64,000 bases of DNA from Ctenosaura bakeri (Eukaryota; Chordata; Lepidosauria; Squamata; Iguanidae): positions 369,319 to 433,318 of the forward strand of contig CAOLHI010001237.1 of NCBI GenBank assembly GCA_948474755.1, written 5' to 3'. The notes beneath the pieces were generated by a model. The model was not told where the DNA came from, made no database searches, and saw only the letters and a list, made by a program, of their open reading frames with translations. Position 1 is the first letter of the stretch, and the number at the start of each line of letters is the position of its first letter. The position numbers and the translations under genes are program-made. Below are positions 23,572 to 34,702 of the stretch, piece after piece.

Positions 23572-24933
23572 CTATACAAGAAGAAGCAGCAGTAAGGCCT
23601 GACTGTCAATTTGAGACATGTCTTGAAACATACAAAGGTCATCTTTTTCATCTCCCCCACTCTCCCCATCACCAGTATTTATATATCATGTCTTTCCCTA
23701 GAGAGCTTTAACTCCACCCTAGAAATAACCACGGATAACGTTGCTTCACTTTATTACTGTCAAAGCCAGCCCAAAACTCAGTTTTGGTTCCTGAGATGGA
23801 AAAGCAAACATTATTCCAATCCTTCTCACAACTCAAAATGTACCCTATCCCCATGCCAGCCGGATTATTTTAGCTAGCACATGAGGCTGAAAATTCCACA
23901 TGCATCTCTGGAGGTAAAAATACAATAATAAATGAGAACTGAAAAACTGCTCTCCTTCCATACCTGCCCCCCTCCACAAATCTGCTGACTGAGGCAACTG
24001 CCATTCTCTCCCCAGTGGTTAGGGCTGGCTCTGATTATTGTCAAGAAAAAATGGACTTAGAAGAGATGATTCTTCTGATGTCACTTGAGGCAAAGATACT
24101 GAATTCACTTAGCTCTGAATGACTGGATCCAGTTATGTGGGTTTTCCTAATTAATTAATTAAAAATAAAAAGAGAACCCGAAAATTTCTCAGCGCTTGAA
24201 ATAATGTTATCTGATATGGCATGCTTGGTTTAAATGTTATATTCAAACACATTTAAATATTTCTGTGGAAATTATTAGAATATTTGTACTAATGTAAAGA
24301 GAATAGCACATCCTATATTTAACAACAAATGATTACACTTGAAGAAACACCGGGGATTATTCTTAGGACACATATGGAGACAGAGTTGTACCTGATACAT
24401 CTTATACTAACAATGTAACTTTCTTTTGCTGAGATAAAACTGTAGTACCTTCCCTTACTTATTTAAGTTCAATTTCAAATCAGAAAACTTCTGATTCAGT
24501 GCAACTAGTTCAATCTTTGATTTCACTGAAGGATATATGTGAGCCCATGGGCACAAGCAACTTACTATATTTTGGCCAGCATTCTGCTAGGGGCATACAT
24601 GCTTATTTTTATTTTTGATCCTTGTCGAGGTTGGCATTCACTGCACTCCTCCACAGTTACAAACCCTCCCTGCTGATCTATCATAGCCCTGTTGATGCCT
24701 CCCCACTGCCAACCCATACCTGCCAGGGAGGAATCTGGCTAAGGCCCCATAGCCAGACATGAAGAGATTGTCTCAGATGCTGCAACTCTCAGAGGACACC
24801 CAGCAGATTATGCTAATCTCTTCACATCCTTCTACAGCGGCACAACCCTTTCTGCTCATTGCCAGACACTGCTTAGTCATGGGAGAAGGCTTCAGCACAG
24901 CTTCAGTAGGTTTGGGAAGATCATGAATGTCAA

Positions 24934-25906
24934 TGTAGCAGTAGTGTAACACCCTGCTTTGGGGGTCCCTGATATCAGTATGGTTTGGATGAGCACCATA
25001 TCTAGTTGGCATCATATTTAATTGGCAACACACTTTAATTGGCACTAATATCAAATTCAAGCCTGAGAGGTGACTGAGAGGTCAAACTGAGTGAGGGAAG
25101 AAATCTGACTGTAAATGTGAGAAAGAGAGGCTAGTCAACCTAAACACCCTCTAGGTGAGGCAGTAGCTGTTGTTCCTGTGGATGACTGGCTTAAGTAGAA
25201 GCTGAATGTCTTTGCAGGGAACACAACTGGGAAAAGCCCACCAGGACACTGATTGACAGATATCCATCTTCTGTACACCTGGACTCCTTCCTCTTGCCTC
25301 ATAGCACCCACAATACAGTGCTATTAAAACAGTCATCATGTCTTGTTCATCCAAACACTGCGAACATTAGTGGGTCGATAGCCCATTGTCTGTGTTGCAA
25401 CTCCCATTGTCCACTAGGCTGAGAGAGCAATCAATTCAGATCCCTTCAGCGAGAGAAACAGAGTATATAAACCTTTGGTTTTGAGAAGTCAGTCGCAGTC
25501 AGATGAAATGCTGGACCCCACTATGTCACTCTGAATCCTGATCTGGCCTGCCCTTAGACAGAAGTCTAAGACAGATTTCAACTTCTTCACTACCCTTCTG
25601 GACTGGTAATTATAAATCCCCCCAAACCCCTCAGCCTCTTTATACATAATTTTTTCTTCCCTTTCTCCTCCAGTTAGCTTTTGTGTGACTATGTGATTGT
25701 GTGTATCTTGTGTGCATGCATGGGTGAATTCCCCTCAATAAAACACATTTTTTGCTTACTTTTGAATCTCTGGCTGGTTCTTTTCTTGTGTGAGCCCATA
25801 AACATTGATAGTAAGATCTCGCTAAGTTGTCCCCCTCTTGTTAGCCGCCTGATTTTGATGCCAGGCAGCCACCTGGCATCGCGGGTTGGCCCTTGTGGCA
25901 CCTACA
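24934..25906 (+). mobile_element. Probable LTR of a retrovirus-like element, followed by a short internal stub
   Basis: A TATA box (TATATAA, 25464-25470) and AATAAA (25737-25742) are about 270 bp apart, as in a U3-R-U5 structure. The end CACCTACA and a possible start TGTAGCAG give short inverted termini. Just after 25906 the sequence TTTTGGGGTAATAG may be the remnant of a primer-binding site; the internal region is cut off before a CR1 piece at 26070. It lies antisense within the zinc-finger gene intron. The start is uncertain. Confidence 0.5.
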
Positions 25907-26069
25907 TTTTGGGGTAATAGTAGCTCCCCATGTGAAATTATACTCTGTGCTAAGCCATGCTGGACTGAGGCATTTGTCTTGACTGATTGTCCTTCTGACT
26001 GATTCAAAAGCAAGAGATTTTCCAAACAGAAACAAACTGAGAAGCGCATTCATTTGTTAGTCTGTTTAG

Positions 26070-26124
26070 GGGGTTGGACTGGGTGACCCTTCTGGTCTCT
26101 TCCAACTCTATGATTCTATGATTC
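26070..26124 (+). mobile_element. CR1 LINE 3' terminus, severely truncated
   Basis: GGGGTTGGACTGGGTGACCC then CTTCCAACTCTATGATTCTA is the CR1 3' end with its TGATTCTA-type repeat. Only about 55 bp remain. Confidence 0.85.
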
Positions 26125-27196
26125 CTCTGAGCACTAGGGTTTGTCAATTCTTGTCTCCTTAAAAGAATATCCTGAACTTCATATCCTTCATTTAGCTCAT
26201 CTAGCAGGAGGGACTGCAATCCAACAGGCCAGAAAACAATAATCTCTCTTTCCCTCTCTCTCTCTCTGATGTGGAAATTTTTCTAGAGAAAAATATATCA
26301 CCCTATATGACAACCTGATCCAAGCATGAAGACAAACTTCAGCCACTTCAATTAGGGAAGAGAGATGAGTGGAGAGTTAGAGAAAGGCCTTTACAATTAT
26401 GAGTTTGGAATAAGCTTTCCCAATTCAAACAGGACATCAATGCACCTTTGCTTTAATTTTCAGTAGCAGGGACAGCTACATCCATTCTTTTTGTAACTGC
26501 TTTGTGGGTTTGAATATGGAGCAGCACAGCTCAAATGCAAGGGCTAAAGTATGACATGGGTGTCAAGGCAACACCTCAAACGTGGGTAGTCTCTCCACAG
26601 ACACACAGCCTTTTCCCCCTCAATACTTCTTAGTCCGGGCAAACCAGAATCAGAAACTCACTTCAACCTGTAGTTTGCATTCATGCTTAATGGCAAATGA
26701 TGGCTTTCACAAACCACAGTTTGTTTGATTTGATTGTCAGGGCAATCAATTCTTTTGCTCAGTCTAAGTAAAAATGGAGATAGGGAATCTATGTGAAGAG
26801 ACTTGTGTCTGATCCTCCAAACCAAGAATGAGCAATATGCAGGGGCCCACATAAGACCAGCTTGGCTGTTTTTGCACTTCTTCCCCACGCCACTGATATC
26901 TGCAGGCAGAGGGAACATAGATGGTAACAGGTGAGGAGGGGGACTGGCCTCCACATGCATTGAAATTGCACAACCAAGCCCAAATAGTGGTTTGAGGGAT
27001 CATCTGAACCATGGTAGTATGCACTTCTATGCTGCCTATTGTGTTTTGTATTACAAATGTTATGTCTGGATTGTTTCCTATCTTGTAAGATGTTCAGATA
27101 CAGGATAGGAATAAACTTACACATAAGAAAATAAGAAATCAAGTCCTCAGGGTGCAAAAGGAGAAGCAGCCCAAACAAGGAACCAAAAATTCTTAC

Positions 27197-27323
27197 CTAG
27201 CAAACAGATATCCACATCACCCCTCTGTTCTGCTTCCATGGACATCTCCCCCTGCTCAGCATCTGATAGGACCTGGTCATCATCAGGAAAATTCACCACC
27301 ACTTCTTCAAATAGGTCTGAATC
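27197..27323 (-). CDS. KRAB-A-like exon (127 bp) of the SCAN zinc-finger gene
   Basis: The acceptor is GGCTTCCTATTTTAG and the donor GTAAGAA; phase runs 0 to 1. The 127-bp length is exactly that of the canonical KRAB-A exon. The product begins DSDLFEEVVVNFPDDDQVLS and ends VDICLLG, aligning without gaps to the KRAB-A box (FEDVAVYFSEEEW---VASLG). The residues KRAB needs for TRIM28 recruitment are changed: the EEW position is DDQ and the MLE position is EAE. It is therefore a divergent KRAB-like domain that probably does not repress through TRIM28. Identity rests on alignment by eye and exon length. Confidence 0.75.
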
Positions 27324-27483
27324 CTAAAATAGGAAGCCAAGAACCCCATTCATCAAAGGAACAATGAATGATTGGTTAATGTTTAACCAGAGTTTGGGAA
27401 AGTCTGGACAATTTGTATTATTTATTTATTGCATTTATATGCCATCTTCCTCCCATATGGGATCCAAGGTAGTTCACCAACAA

Positions 27484-27560
27484 TAAACTACAACTCCCAA
27501 AGCCCCTCAGCTAATTTCCCCACTGGCACAATCCAGAAAAGTAACTTTTCCAAGCTCTGT
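27484..27560. mobile_element. Hairpin MITE family H, partial
   Basis: AAACTACAACTCCCAAAGCC is followed by GAAAAGTAACTTTTCCAAGC, the inner and outer arm motifs of the family best seen at 59515-59631. Confidence 0.6.
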
Positions 27561-27707
27561 ATTTAATTAACTAAACTTGCAATGAGGATGCCCACAGGTC
27601 TATCCTCGATCTATTTACACACTTAGAGCTTCACTAAAATGATTTCTAGAAATGACACCAATTTATTTGTCACAATTCCTCTGGCTTGTCCTTCCAAAAG
27701 GAAAACG

Positions 27708-27793
27708 TTGGAACAACTATTTTTGTGGCTACAGCTCTCAAATTCCATCAGAATTTTTTGATCTGTAGTCCAAATAAGGTAACCTTTTTAGCC
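27708..27793. mobile_element. Hairpin MITE family H, compact copy
   Basis: The left arm TTTTTGTGGCTACAGCTCTC and the right arm TGATCTGTAGTCCAAATAAG then GTAACCTTTTTAG form an imperfect inverted repeat around a short loop. Confidence 0.6.
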
Positions 27794-29266
27794 TTTGCAA
27801 AGAGGGCCTGAGGTTTTATTCCAGAGCAAATCTAGAACAGAATGTGGAATGCACTCAAGGAGATTCACAAAATAATTTAAAAAAAATATTAGTAGAACTC
27901 CTACAAAGAACAAACAAGGACTGAAAATCTGGAAATCTGCTAGAGCTAAAACTGCAGCTAGATTTTGCATTTAAGTCCCTATTATTTGTTTCGAGGCCAA
28001 GCAGAGTCCCAAATTCTGTTTGATACTCTGGGAAGTAGAATCAGAACTGTAACAATGGCTCCCTTCTCATCCACTTCCCCATCTTCTGCAAGAAGCCTCT
28101 AATAAATTCACATTACTTATGGTACACCATTTCTGATTGCAACATGTAGATTATCTATTTTGCTTTCTTGGGGAGGAGATTGCTGTTTTGATTTTTTGCA
28201 AAAGCTGTGTCTCTAACACAGGATAATTTTATATGCCTCAAGCATACAAGAGTGGACATTTTGTCTGTCGCATTGGCTGGTGAAGAATACCAGGCAGCCA
28301 GCTGCTAGGAGAGAGGAGTACACCCTTTGTTTCCTAGGTTGCAAGACTACCAATCCCAGAAGGCTTTGCACTGGTTTCTGTGAATCCATTGCACACAACA
28401 GGTGCAAAGGTCCTTCTAGGGTTTCTAGGCAGCCATATCCATCTTTTAGAAGAGGGCAGAAGGGGAAAACTAGGAATACAGTAAGAGCTAGGAAACCATA
28501 AGGTACGGGGAAGCTATTGCAACACTTACTTTAGGACTGCTGTTGTGCTACCTGCCCTAACACCCCAAAAACAGCACAGAAGTCTAAGTGTCTTCTTCCA
28601 AAAATAAAGCAAATTGGTTCAAGGGATAGTGGTTCCTCTGGCACAAAATATAACAATTAAAAAGTTAGCAGGGCTGGCCTAACATGAGGCAGTATACGGC
28701 AGCCATTTCAGGCAGCAAGGCACCATAAAGGTTTACAGAACTATTCAATTTGCTTCTATTAATTCCTTAATTCATTCACTTAATTTCAAACTACCCACTA
28801 ATTAGCATACTCTCATTTGTCTGTTAAAATATAAAGCAACAACTAAAGAAACAGAATATGGAAGCAAGAAACAGTTGTTAGCAGAGAATAAAACATTTCA
28901 GCATATAGAAGGAGGAAAAAACCCACACCAATGGCAAGCCTACTTTCACAGGTTGGGGTGGCAAGGTGGGGATGCGGGGAGGAGAGGTGCTTGTGAGATT
29001 TCCTGCCCCATGCGGCAAAAGAATTGGGTGGGAATGTGAGAGACTGCCACCTCTGGCTGTGGTATGGCTTCCCTGGGAGACCTGACTGAGGTCAACACTG
29101 AAGCCTAATAATTTCATTGCATACCCGGTTTTAAACTTTTCACATTTTGCAACAGTTTAATTTTTTGTTTTTGAATGTTCACATTATTTTTATCATTTTA
29201 AATTGTTTAAACTGACTGAGTGCAAACTACTCAGAGACGTTTAGGGTGAAGATATATTATGTATAT

Positions 29267-29445
29267 GTTGTTGTGCGCCTTCAGGTCGTTTCTGACCTTT
29301 GGCGACTTTAAAGCAAACCTATCACAGGGTTTTCTGGGAGTGTGTGACTTGCCCAAGGTCACGCTATGGGTTTCCATGCCAAGCAGGGAATCAAACCCTG
29401 GTCTTCAGAGTCATAGTCCAAAGCTAAAAACACTACACAACACTG
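29267..29445 (-). mobile_element. tRNA-derived SINE, head-to-head with the next copy
   Basis: The plus strand reads GTTGTTGTGCGCCTTCAGGT, ACTTGCCCAAGGTCACGCTA and AATCAAACCCTGGTCTTC, the complement of the family from tail to head. Confidence 0.85.
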
Positions 29446-29633
29446 GAAACCAGGGTTCAAATCCCCAGTGTCATGGAAACCCATTGGGTGATCATAGGCA
29501 AGTCACATTTACTCATCCTCAGAGGAAGGTAAAGGCAAACTCCCTCTGAACAAATCTCGCGGAGAGAACCCCTGTGATAAATTTGCCTCAGAGACACCAG
29601 AAATCGGAAGGACCTGGAGGAACGCAACAACAA
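29446..29633 (+). mobile_element. tRNA-derived SINE, head-to-head with the previous copy
   Basis: It begins at the B-box region (CCAGGGTTCAAATCC), continues GGAAACCCATTGGGTGATCA and AGAGGAAGGTAAAGGCAAAC, and ends AACGCAACAACAATAAATA. The A-box head is missing. It abuts the opposite-strand copy. Confidence 0.85.
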
Positions 29634-30852
29634 TAAATATTATTAAGGAATCAACCAATCATTCAGTTTTTTTTCTGGTTTTGGATACTTGGCACCTTGA
29701 TCTGGGTAAAAGAAGCCAGTCTGCCTCAAGCAGCAAGATGTCTTGGGTCAGCCCTGTAATTCATTAATCTTTTAACAAGGATCGCAAACTACTGGCACAA
29801 CCTGTGGCAGTCTGCCTGAGTCATGGGACAGTGAAGATGGCAACAGAAGACAAATGGCAAGCGGGGTTAAAAAGAGCGGAACAAGAAGTGTCCAACTTTG
29901 CCAAAGGCCACACACAGCCCTCTGACCTAGATTCCTGACTCCTGGAATCCTAGCTATGTGTAATTACTCAGATTTAAGGAAGATACGCAGCTGTCCCTGA
30001 AAACTTGGTTTCAGTTCACTGAGAGGCTGCTTTCTAGGGTGGGGGAAACTTGGAACGTGGCAATATCATGTCCACCATTTTGTACTACTAGACCAGAGTT
30101 TACAAAAGTTTCCACTCCCCAGAATCTCCCAGCCTTGCATGAGAGATTAAAAAAAAATCAACAATTGTCTCACTGAAAAACCATAAAGGGAAACATGGAA
30201 TATATAAGCAACATAATTGTTGAAAAACACACAAAAGAAAACAAACAAACCTCAATCTAATATCAAGCATACCAAATTTAAGGATAAAGAATGATATCTC
30301 ACTGGAAGAGTACATGCAAAGCATGAATAAGAGTCCAAGTTAAATCTCCATTTTTTAAAAAATTAGCATATATAAAAATAAAAAAGTCAGACATTCATAG
30401 AACTATATACAACATACATTTTTTGCAACTTTTTAGGATGTTGAAATGTATGTTGAATCTCCATTTTAAAAAAACACATGAACAGCTAGGAGGATAAAAA
30501 AGAGAACAATGACATGGGCAACTGCATTAGGGCCTAAGTCTTGTCTCTACATCTCCGCAGCAGAATCAAATCCCTCCCCACAAACAGCCTGCACCAATAC
30601 TTTCTGGGCAACCTGGAAAGGGCCTGAGGTCACTCCTGGTTTTGGCTTCTTTTTCAGGATTTAGGGAAATTCAATGTGCACAAAGGAGCAAATTAACCCA
30701 AACTGTCATTTTGTGCGTGACTTTGTAGTGGTCTGTATGTTTGGGATGTCCTGAGGGGCTTGAGGGCCTAAAAAACAGCCATGGGGAGCAGCATGTAGTA
30801 CTCAGGCTAAATTTTCCCTATACCAGCAATCCAGGGCAAGATGGAGAAATAA

Positions 30853-31073
30853 CAGTGGACCCTCAGTATCTGCTAGGTTTTGGTCCAGGCCCCTCGCCCC
30901 GGATACCAAAATTTGTGGATGCTCAAGTCCCATTATGTAGCAAAATGACATGCCTTATATATAATGACAAAATTAAAGTCTCCTTTTTGTATTTTTTGTG
31001 TGGGGGGTACTATTTTTAGGCCATGGTTGGTTGAACCACAGATACAGAATCTGTGGATATGGAGGACCGACTG
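30853..31073. mobile_element. TcMar-Tigger-like MITE
   Basis: The ends CAGTGGACCCTCAGTATCTG and (complement) CAGTCGGTCCTCCATATCC are inverted repeats with adjacent TA. The middle has GGTTGGTTGAACCACAGATA, a motif shared with Tigger-derived MITEs of other vertebrates. Confidence 0.7.
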
Positions 31074-31638
31074 TAATCCAATGTAGTGTGAGGCAGTTTC
31101 CTGCTTTGTAAGTACAATGTAAGTCATGTCCACAGTAGCTACGGTTCTTGATTTTCCCACTCCCCAACAGATGTTTAAAAAAAAGCACTGGTATTTCTTC
31201 CCATAGTGTTAAAACATTCAGCATGTTTTTTCCTTGACAGAAAACTGGCCACAATGTTTAAAAACTGCATTTTCAAGAAACTCACACAGTTCTACTTGGA
31301 ACTGTGCAACTTTTTGAACAACTACTGTGCAGTTGTAAGTCAGACTCTGGCCATGAGAGACAACCTTCTCTTCTCTCTTGAAAACTTTCCAAGTACTCTT
31401 TTTCTTCCCATCTGTATTTCTGAGTGCTTGAGAACCACCAAATTTTGACCACATTCATGCAATTGTCAAATACCCTTTCATCCCTAGTCTACAGTTATAC
31501 TGCAACAAAGGCTGAAGGTTAAAGCATCCAACTAATGCTCTATTTGTTCCCAAGAGTTTTGTAAACTTGGCTTCACATTTTGCTGTAACTGATGCAGAAG
31601 AGGCCTTTGGCTTTATGACTCGGTCATAATACCTAAAT

Positions 31639-32035
31639 GGAGGTGAAGGATACAGCCCAGAAGGCTGTAGTTATGCAGAGCCTGAAAAAAAGTTAATTTT
31701 TTGGACTACAGCTCTCAGAATCCTGCACCATACATAACTGGACGTGAAGGGTATAGCCTAGTAAGGAAATTATGCAGAGTTTGGAAAAAAAAGTTAGGCT
31801 TTTGGACTGCAACTTTCAGAATCCTGCAGCATACACAACTGAAGGTGAAGGGTATAGCCCAACTCCGGAACAGAGCAGAGCCTGGGGGGGGGGAATTACT
31901 TTTTTGGACTGGAGCTCTCACAATCCCCTGGCATGCATTAATTGGAGGTAAAAATTACAGCCTATTAAGGGAATTGTGCGGAGCTTTGACAAATAACTTC
32001 TTCTGATTACAGCTCTCAGAATTCACAAGCCATTA
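31639..32035. repeat. Tandem array of four units of about 101 bp
   Basis: The unit starts are 31639, 31740, 31841 and 31944, with lengths 101, 101, 103 and about 92 bp. Each unit begins GG-GGTGAAGG-TA-AGCC, continues through a TTATGCAGAG-type segment, and ends with a CAGCTCTCAGAATCCTGC-type block followed by CATACATAACT-like sequence. The units are diverged by point changes. The shared CTCTCAGAATCC block relates the unit to hairpin MITE family H. Confidence 0.85.
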
Positions 32036-33450
32036 TCCCCCAGGATTCTGAAAGATGCAGTCTTAAAAAGTAACTTGCACAAGCTTTAGAGTTTATGTAG
32101 ATGTGAGAGCCATTCTAGAAAATCCGTTCTGATATCTTCATGTAAATAATGAGGACATTCTTCTGAATGAGAAGAGCTCTGCCAGCTCAGATTTAGGGAT
32201 CAATCAGAAGAAAGGAGTCAAGAAACTTAATATTTCTGCCTGAAGCTCTTTTTCTTTTCTTGCAGGAAGCTTGGTATGTGGAAAATCATATCCAAAATTG
32301 GGTACTTTCCCCCACACCGTAATCTGAAATAGTATAGTCCATACACTAACTGCCTCAGGATTCTACCATTTCATTCTGCTGCATAGGTAGGCTGGTGAAT
32401 CAGATTAGATAAGAAGACTTCAAATGGTTTTTTTAAAAAATAATTCAAACCAAGGAGCTAACACTGACTGAATAATCTCCTGAATCAAGAATGTATAAAA
32501 GGCCTGGGCAAAAAAGAAATGTACTCTAAGCCAACTGAGCCAAATCTTATTGTCCCATGTGTTTTAAGACTGCTCCAAGTCACTGAAACCATTGCCTGAG
32601 GAAAGTCCTACCTCAGTAAAATCTTGACTCTGAATAGTGAAGTAAAGAAATAAATATATTCACCATCAAATAGCAAACATTTCCCATCCAAAACAAGCAA
32701 GTTCATTTCAACCAAGTGACTGGGATATGAACTTCAGTTGATATTCAGAATAAGTTTGTGAGGTACCACTTCAAGGTCCAAGTTATTCAGAAACCAGACT
32801 AGGCTGCTCTTCCAAAGAAGTAACACCTTTGTGGTCAGTGGAATGCCCTTTCTACATTGCAGCATTGGTTTGCTGAATTCCTTCGTTCCTGGCAGTCTGG
32901 AAGCAAAGACCATTTTACTTTGGAAGGCTTTTAGATCCTAAAATAACCTCTGTTAAATTTTCTATCCCTGTCACACAAATAATACAAATTTCCCTAACAG
33001 GGGAAATGTGGAGAGTTCTGAATAATTACTTTTTGGGGCTGCAATGCCTAGAATGCCCAAACCAGTGTGGCTACTGAACAGACTCCAGTAAATTGGTCTT
33101 TCTTTGGATTTAATACACACAAACATATAATACAAGACCTTCCACACAAAATGTAACCATGCAGCACGCTTTTGGTACAAGATCCTAGCTACTTTTTGGT
33201 TTCTACCTCATCGCCATCAGCCAGCATTCCATAATCACAGAGTGTGCACCATCTTTGTCACGCTTTTTTGGCCTTCATACACCACAGGTGGTTTCCCTCT
33301 AAATATTTTTGTACTTCTATGAATTTTATGGTTCCCACTCACATGTGTACTGATACCTCCCCCTGTACATGGTGTTGTTTTGGATACACAAGGATAGGCT
33401 CTTATACCTAAAAAACTGGAAATAGAGGAGAATATACATATATATCAGAA

Positions 33451-33639
33451 CCAGCATGGTGTAGTCGTTTGAAAGTTGGACTATGATTCTGGAGATCAGG
33501 GTCTGATTCCCCAGTTGGCCACGGAAAGTCACTCAGTGACCTTGGGCATTTCACACACTCTCAGCCTCCAGAAAACTTCATGATAGGTTCACCTTAGGGT
33601 CATGACAAATTTGAAATGACTTGGAGGCACACAACAACT
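33451..33639 (+). mobile_element. tRNA-derived SINE (CACAACAAC tail), near full length
   Basis: CCAGCATGGTGTAGTCGTTT (A box region), ATCAGGGTCTGATTCCCCAG (B box region), GTGACCTTGGGCATTTCACA and the end GACTTGGAGGCACACAACAA appear in the expected order. An internal segment is missing after CAGCCTCCAGAAAAC. Confidence 0.85.
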
Positions 33640-34448
33640 ATCTATCCTATCTACAGAAAGGAAATCAGGGTTGATTTTTTAGAAAACCAATGATTTCAAA
33701 AATGATTTTTATATATTTAAGTTGGATTTTTTAAAAATTTTAGTTCTGATTTCAAAATTTTCTACCATTTAATGAACACAAATGAGCCTAGGCCAAAGAT
33801 ATCACTAAGTGTACTATGCATACATTTCATTATACTCTATAAATGCTAAGAGCAGTTTATGGAGATGGGAGGTAACCTGGGCAGTTCTATCCTCTGGCAG
33901 TGTACATAAAGGCACATACTCTCTTCCTTTCTCAGCCTTGCCTTTTTCTTGCCAAGAAAGAGAAGGTCGATAAACAGAAAATTTGAGGAGATGACATAGA
34001 TGTGAACAAGAATGAAAGGCCTAGAGACAAACACAAGGGATCTCATTTTCTGAGGAATTAAAAATTAATCTGAAAACAATAGCCCCTAGTATGTACCTAT
34101 CTTCCAATAAATACTTTAATCTTTATTCAGATTTTAACATTTTAACAAGAATGACCGCAACTACTTGGGACTGTTAGCTCAAGAGAGATACAAAAGTGTC
34201 CTCATCAGTAACAACGTCATCAAGAGCCCAGTCAATTTGCCACCATCTAGGGTTGACACTGTTGTCTGAAGGGTGAGATGGGATAATCTCTCTGTCCCAA
34301 CCTTGCTGGGACCTCACAACCCTTTTCTCCTAAACTATGGAACAGGTGAACTGTCTCAGGCCCTTTTGATATATGTTTTCTACTGGATAAAGGCCTTTGG
34401 GAGATTCTCTTAATTAAATCTGTCCCAACAAGGAAGGAACCTCAGGAG

Positions 34449-34661
34449 CCCTTTCTCACTTCACAGTTATAGCACTGTGATTCCATTTTAACTGTTATGG
34501 CTCCTTCATTGGGATCTTGAGATTTAAAGTCTGGTGAGGTACAAGAGCTCTCTTTTGCCCCCTGAGAATTCTTAATGCTCAATGTGCAAATCCCAGGATT
34601 CCATGGGATGATGTCACAGAAGTGGAATGCACCACTACACCTGCATAGTGAGAATGGGCCC
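34449..34661. mobile_element. Palindromic MITE family Q
   Basis: The left end CCCTTTCTCACTTCACAG then TTATAGCACTGTGATTCC and the right end ATCCCAGGATTCCATGGG then CTGCATAGTGAGAATGGGCC are inverted relatives. It ends about 40 bp before the SCAN exon donor. Confidence 0.7.
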
Positions 34662-34702
34662 CACGTTTCCTAAGGGGTAAGAGGGCAGAAATAATCTCTC
34701 AC

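Larger units (their letters stand above)
23572..27196. other. Intron between the KRAB-like and 54-bp exons
   Basis: The intron holds a truncated LTR element in antisense (24934-26060) and a short CR1 3' end (26070-26124). A (CT)n run lies near 26249-26268. No further exon was supported. Confidence 0.5.
27324..34702. other. Intron between the SCAN and KRAB-like exons
   Basis: This is a 7.4-kb intron. It contains hairpin-MITE fragments (27484-27560, 27708-27793, 33008-33078), an inverted SINE pair (29267-29633), a Tigger-like MITE (30853-31073), a tandem array (31639-32035), a SINE (33451-33639) and a MITE Q copy (34449-34661). No additional exon was supported. Confidence 0.5.

Noticed and set aside
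31701..32006. 101-codon open frame across the tandem array
   Set aside because: Units are close to a multiple of three only by chance, and their lengths vary (101, 103, 92); no coding signature.
31639..32035. CRISPR-like array
   Set aside because: Vertebrate DNA with 101-bp head-to-tail units and no repeat/spacer alternation.
33451..33520. Functional tRNA gene
   Set aside because: The A and B boxes belong to a SINE head; no cloverleaf with acceptor stem could be formed by eye.
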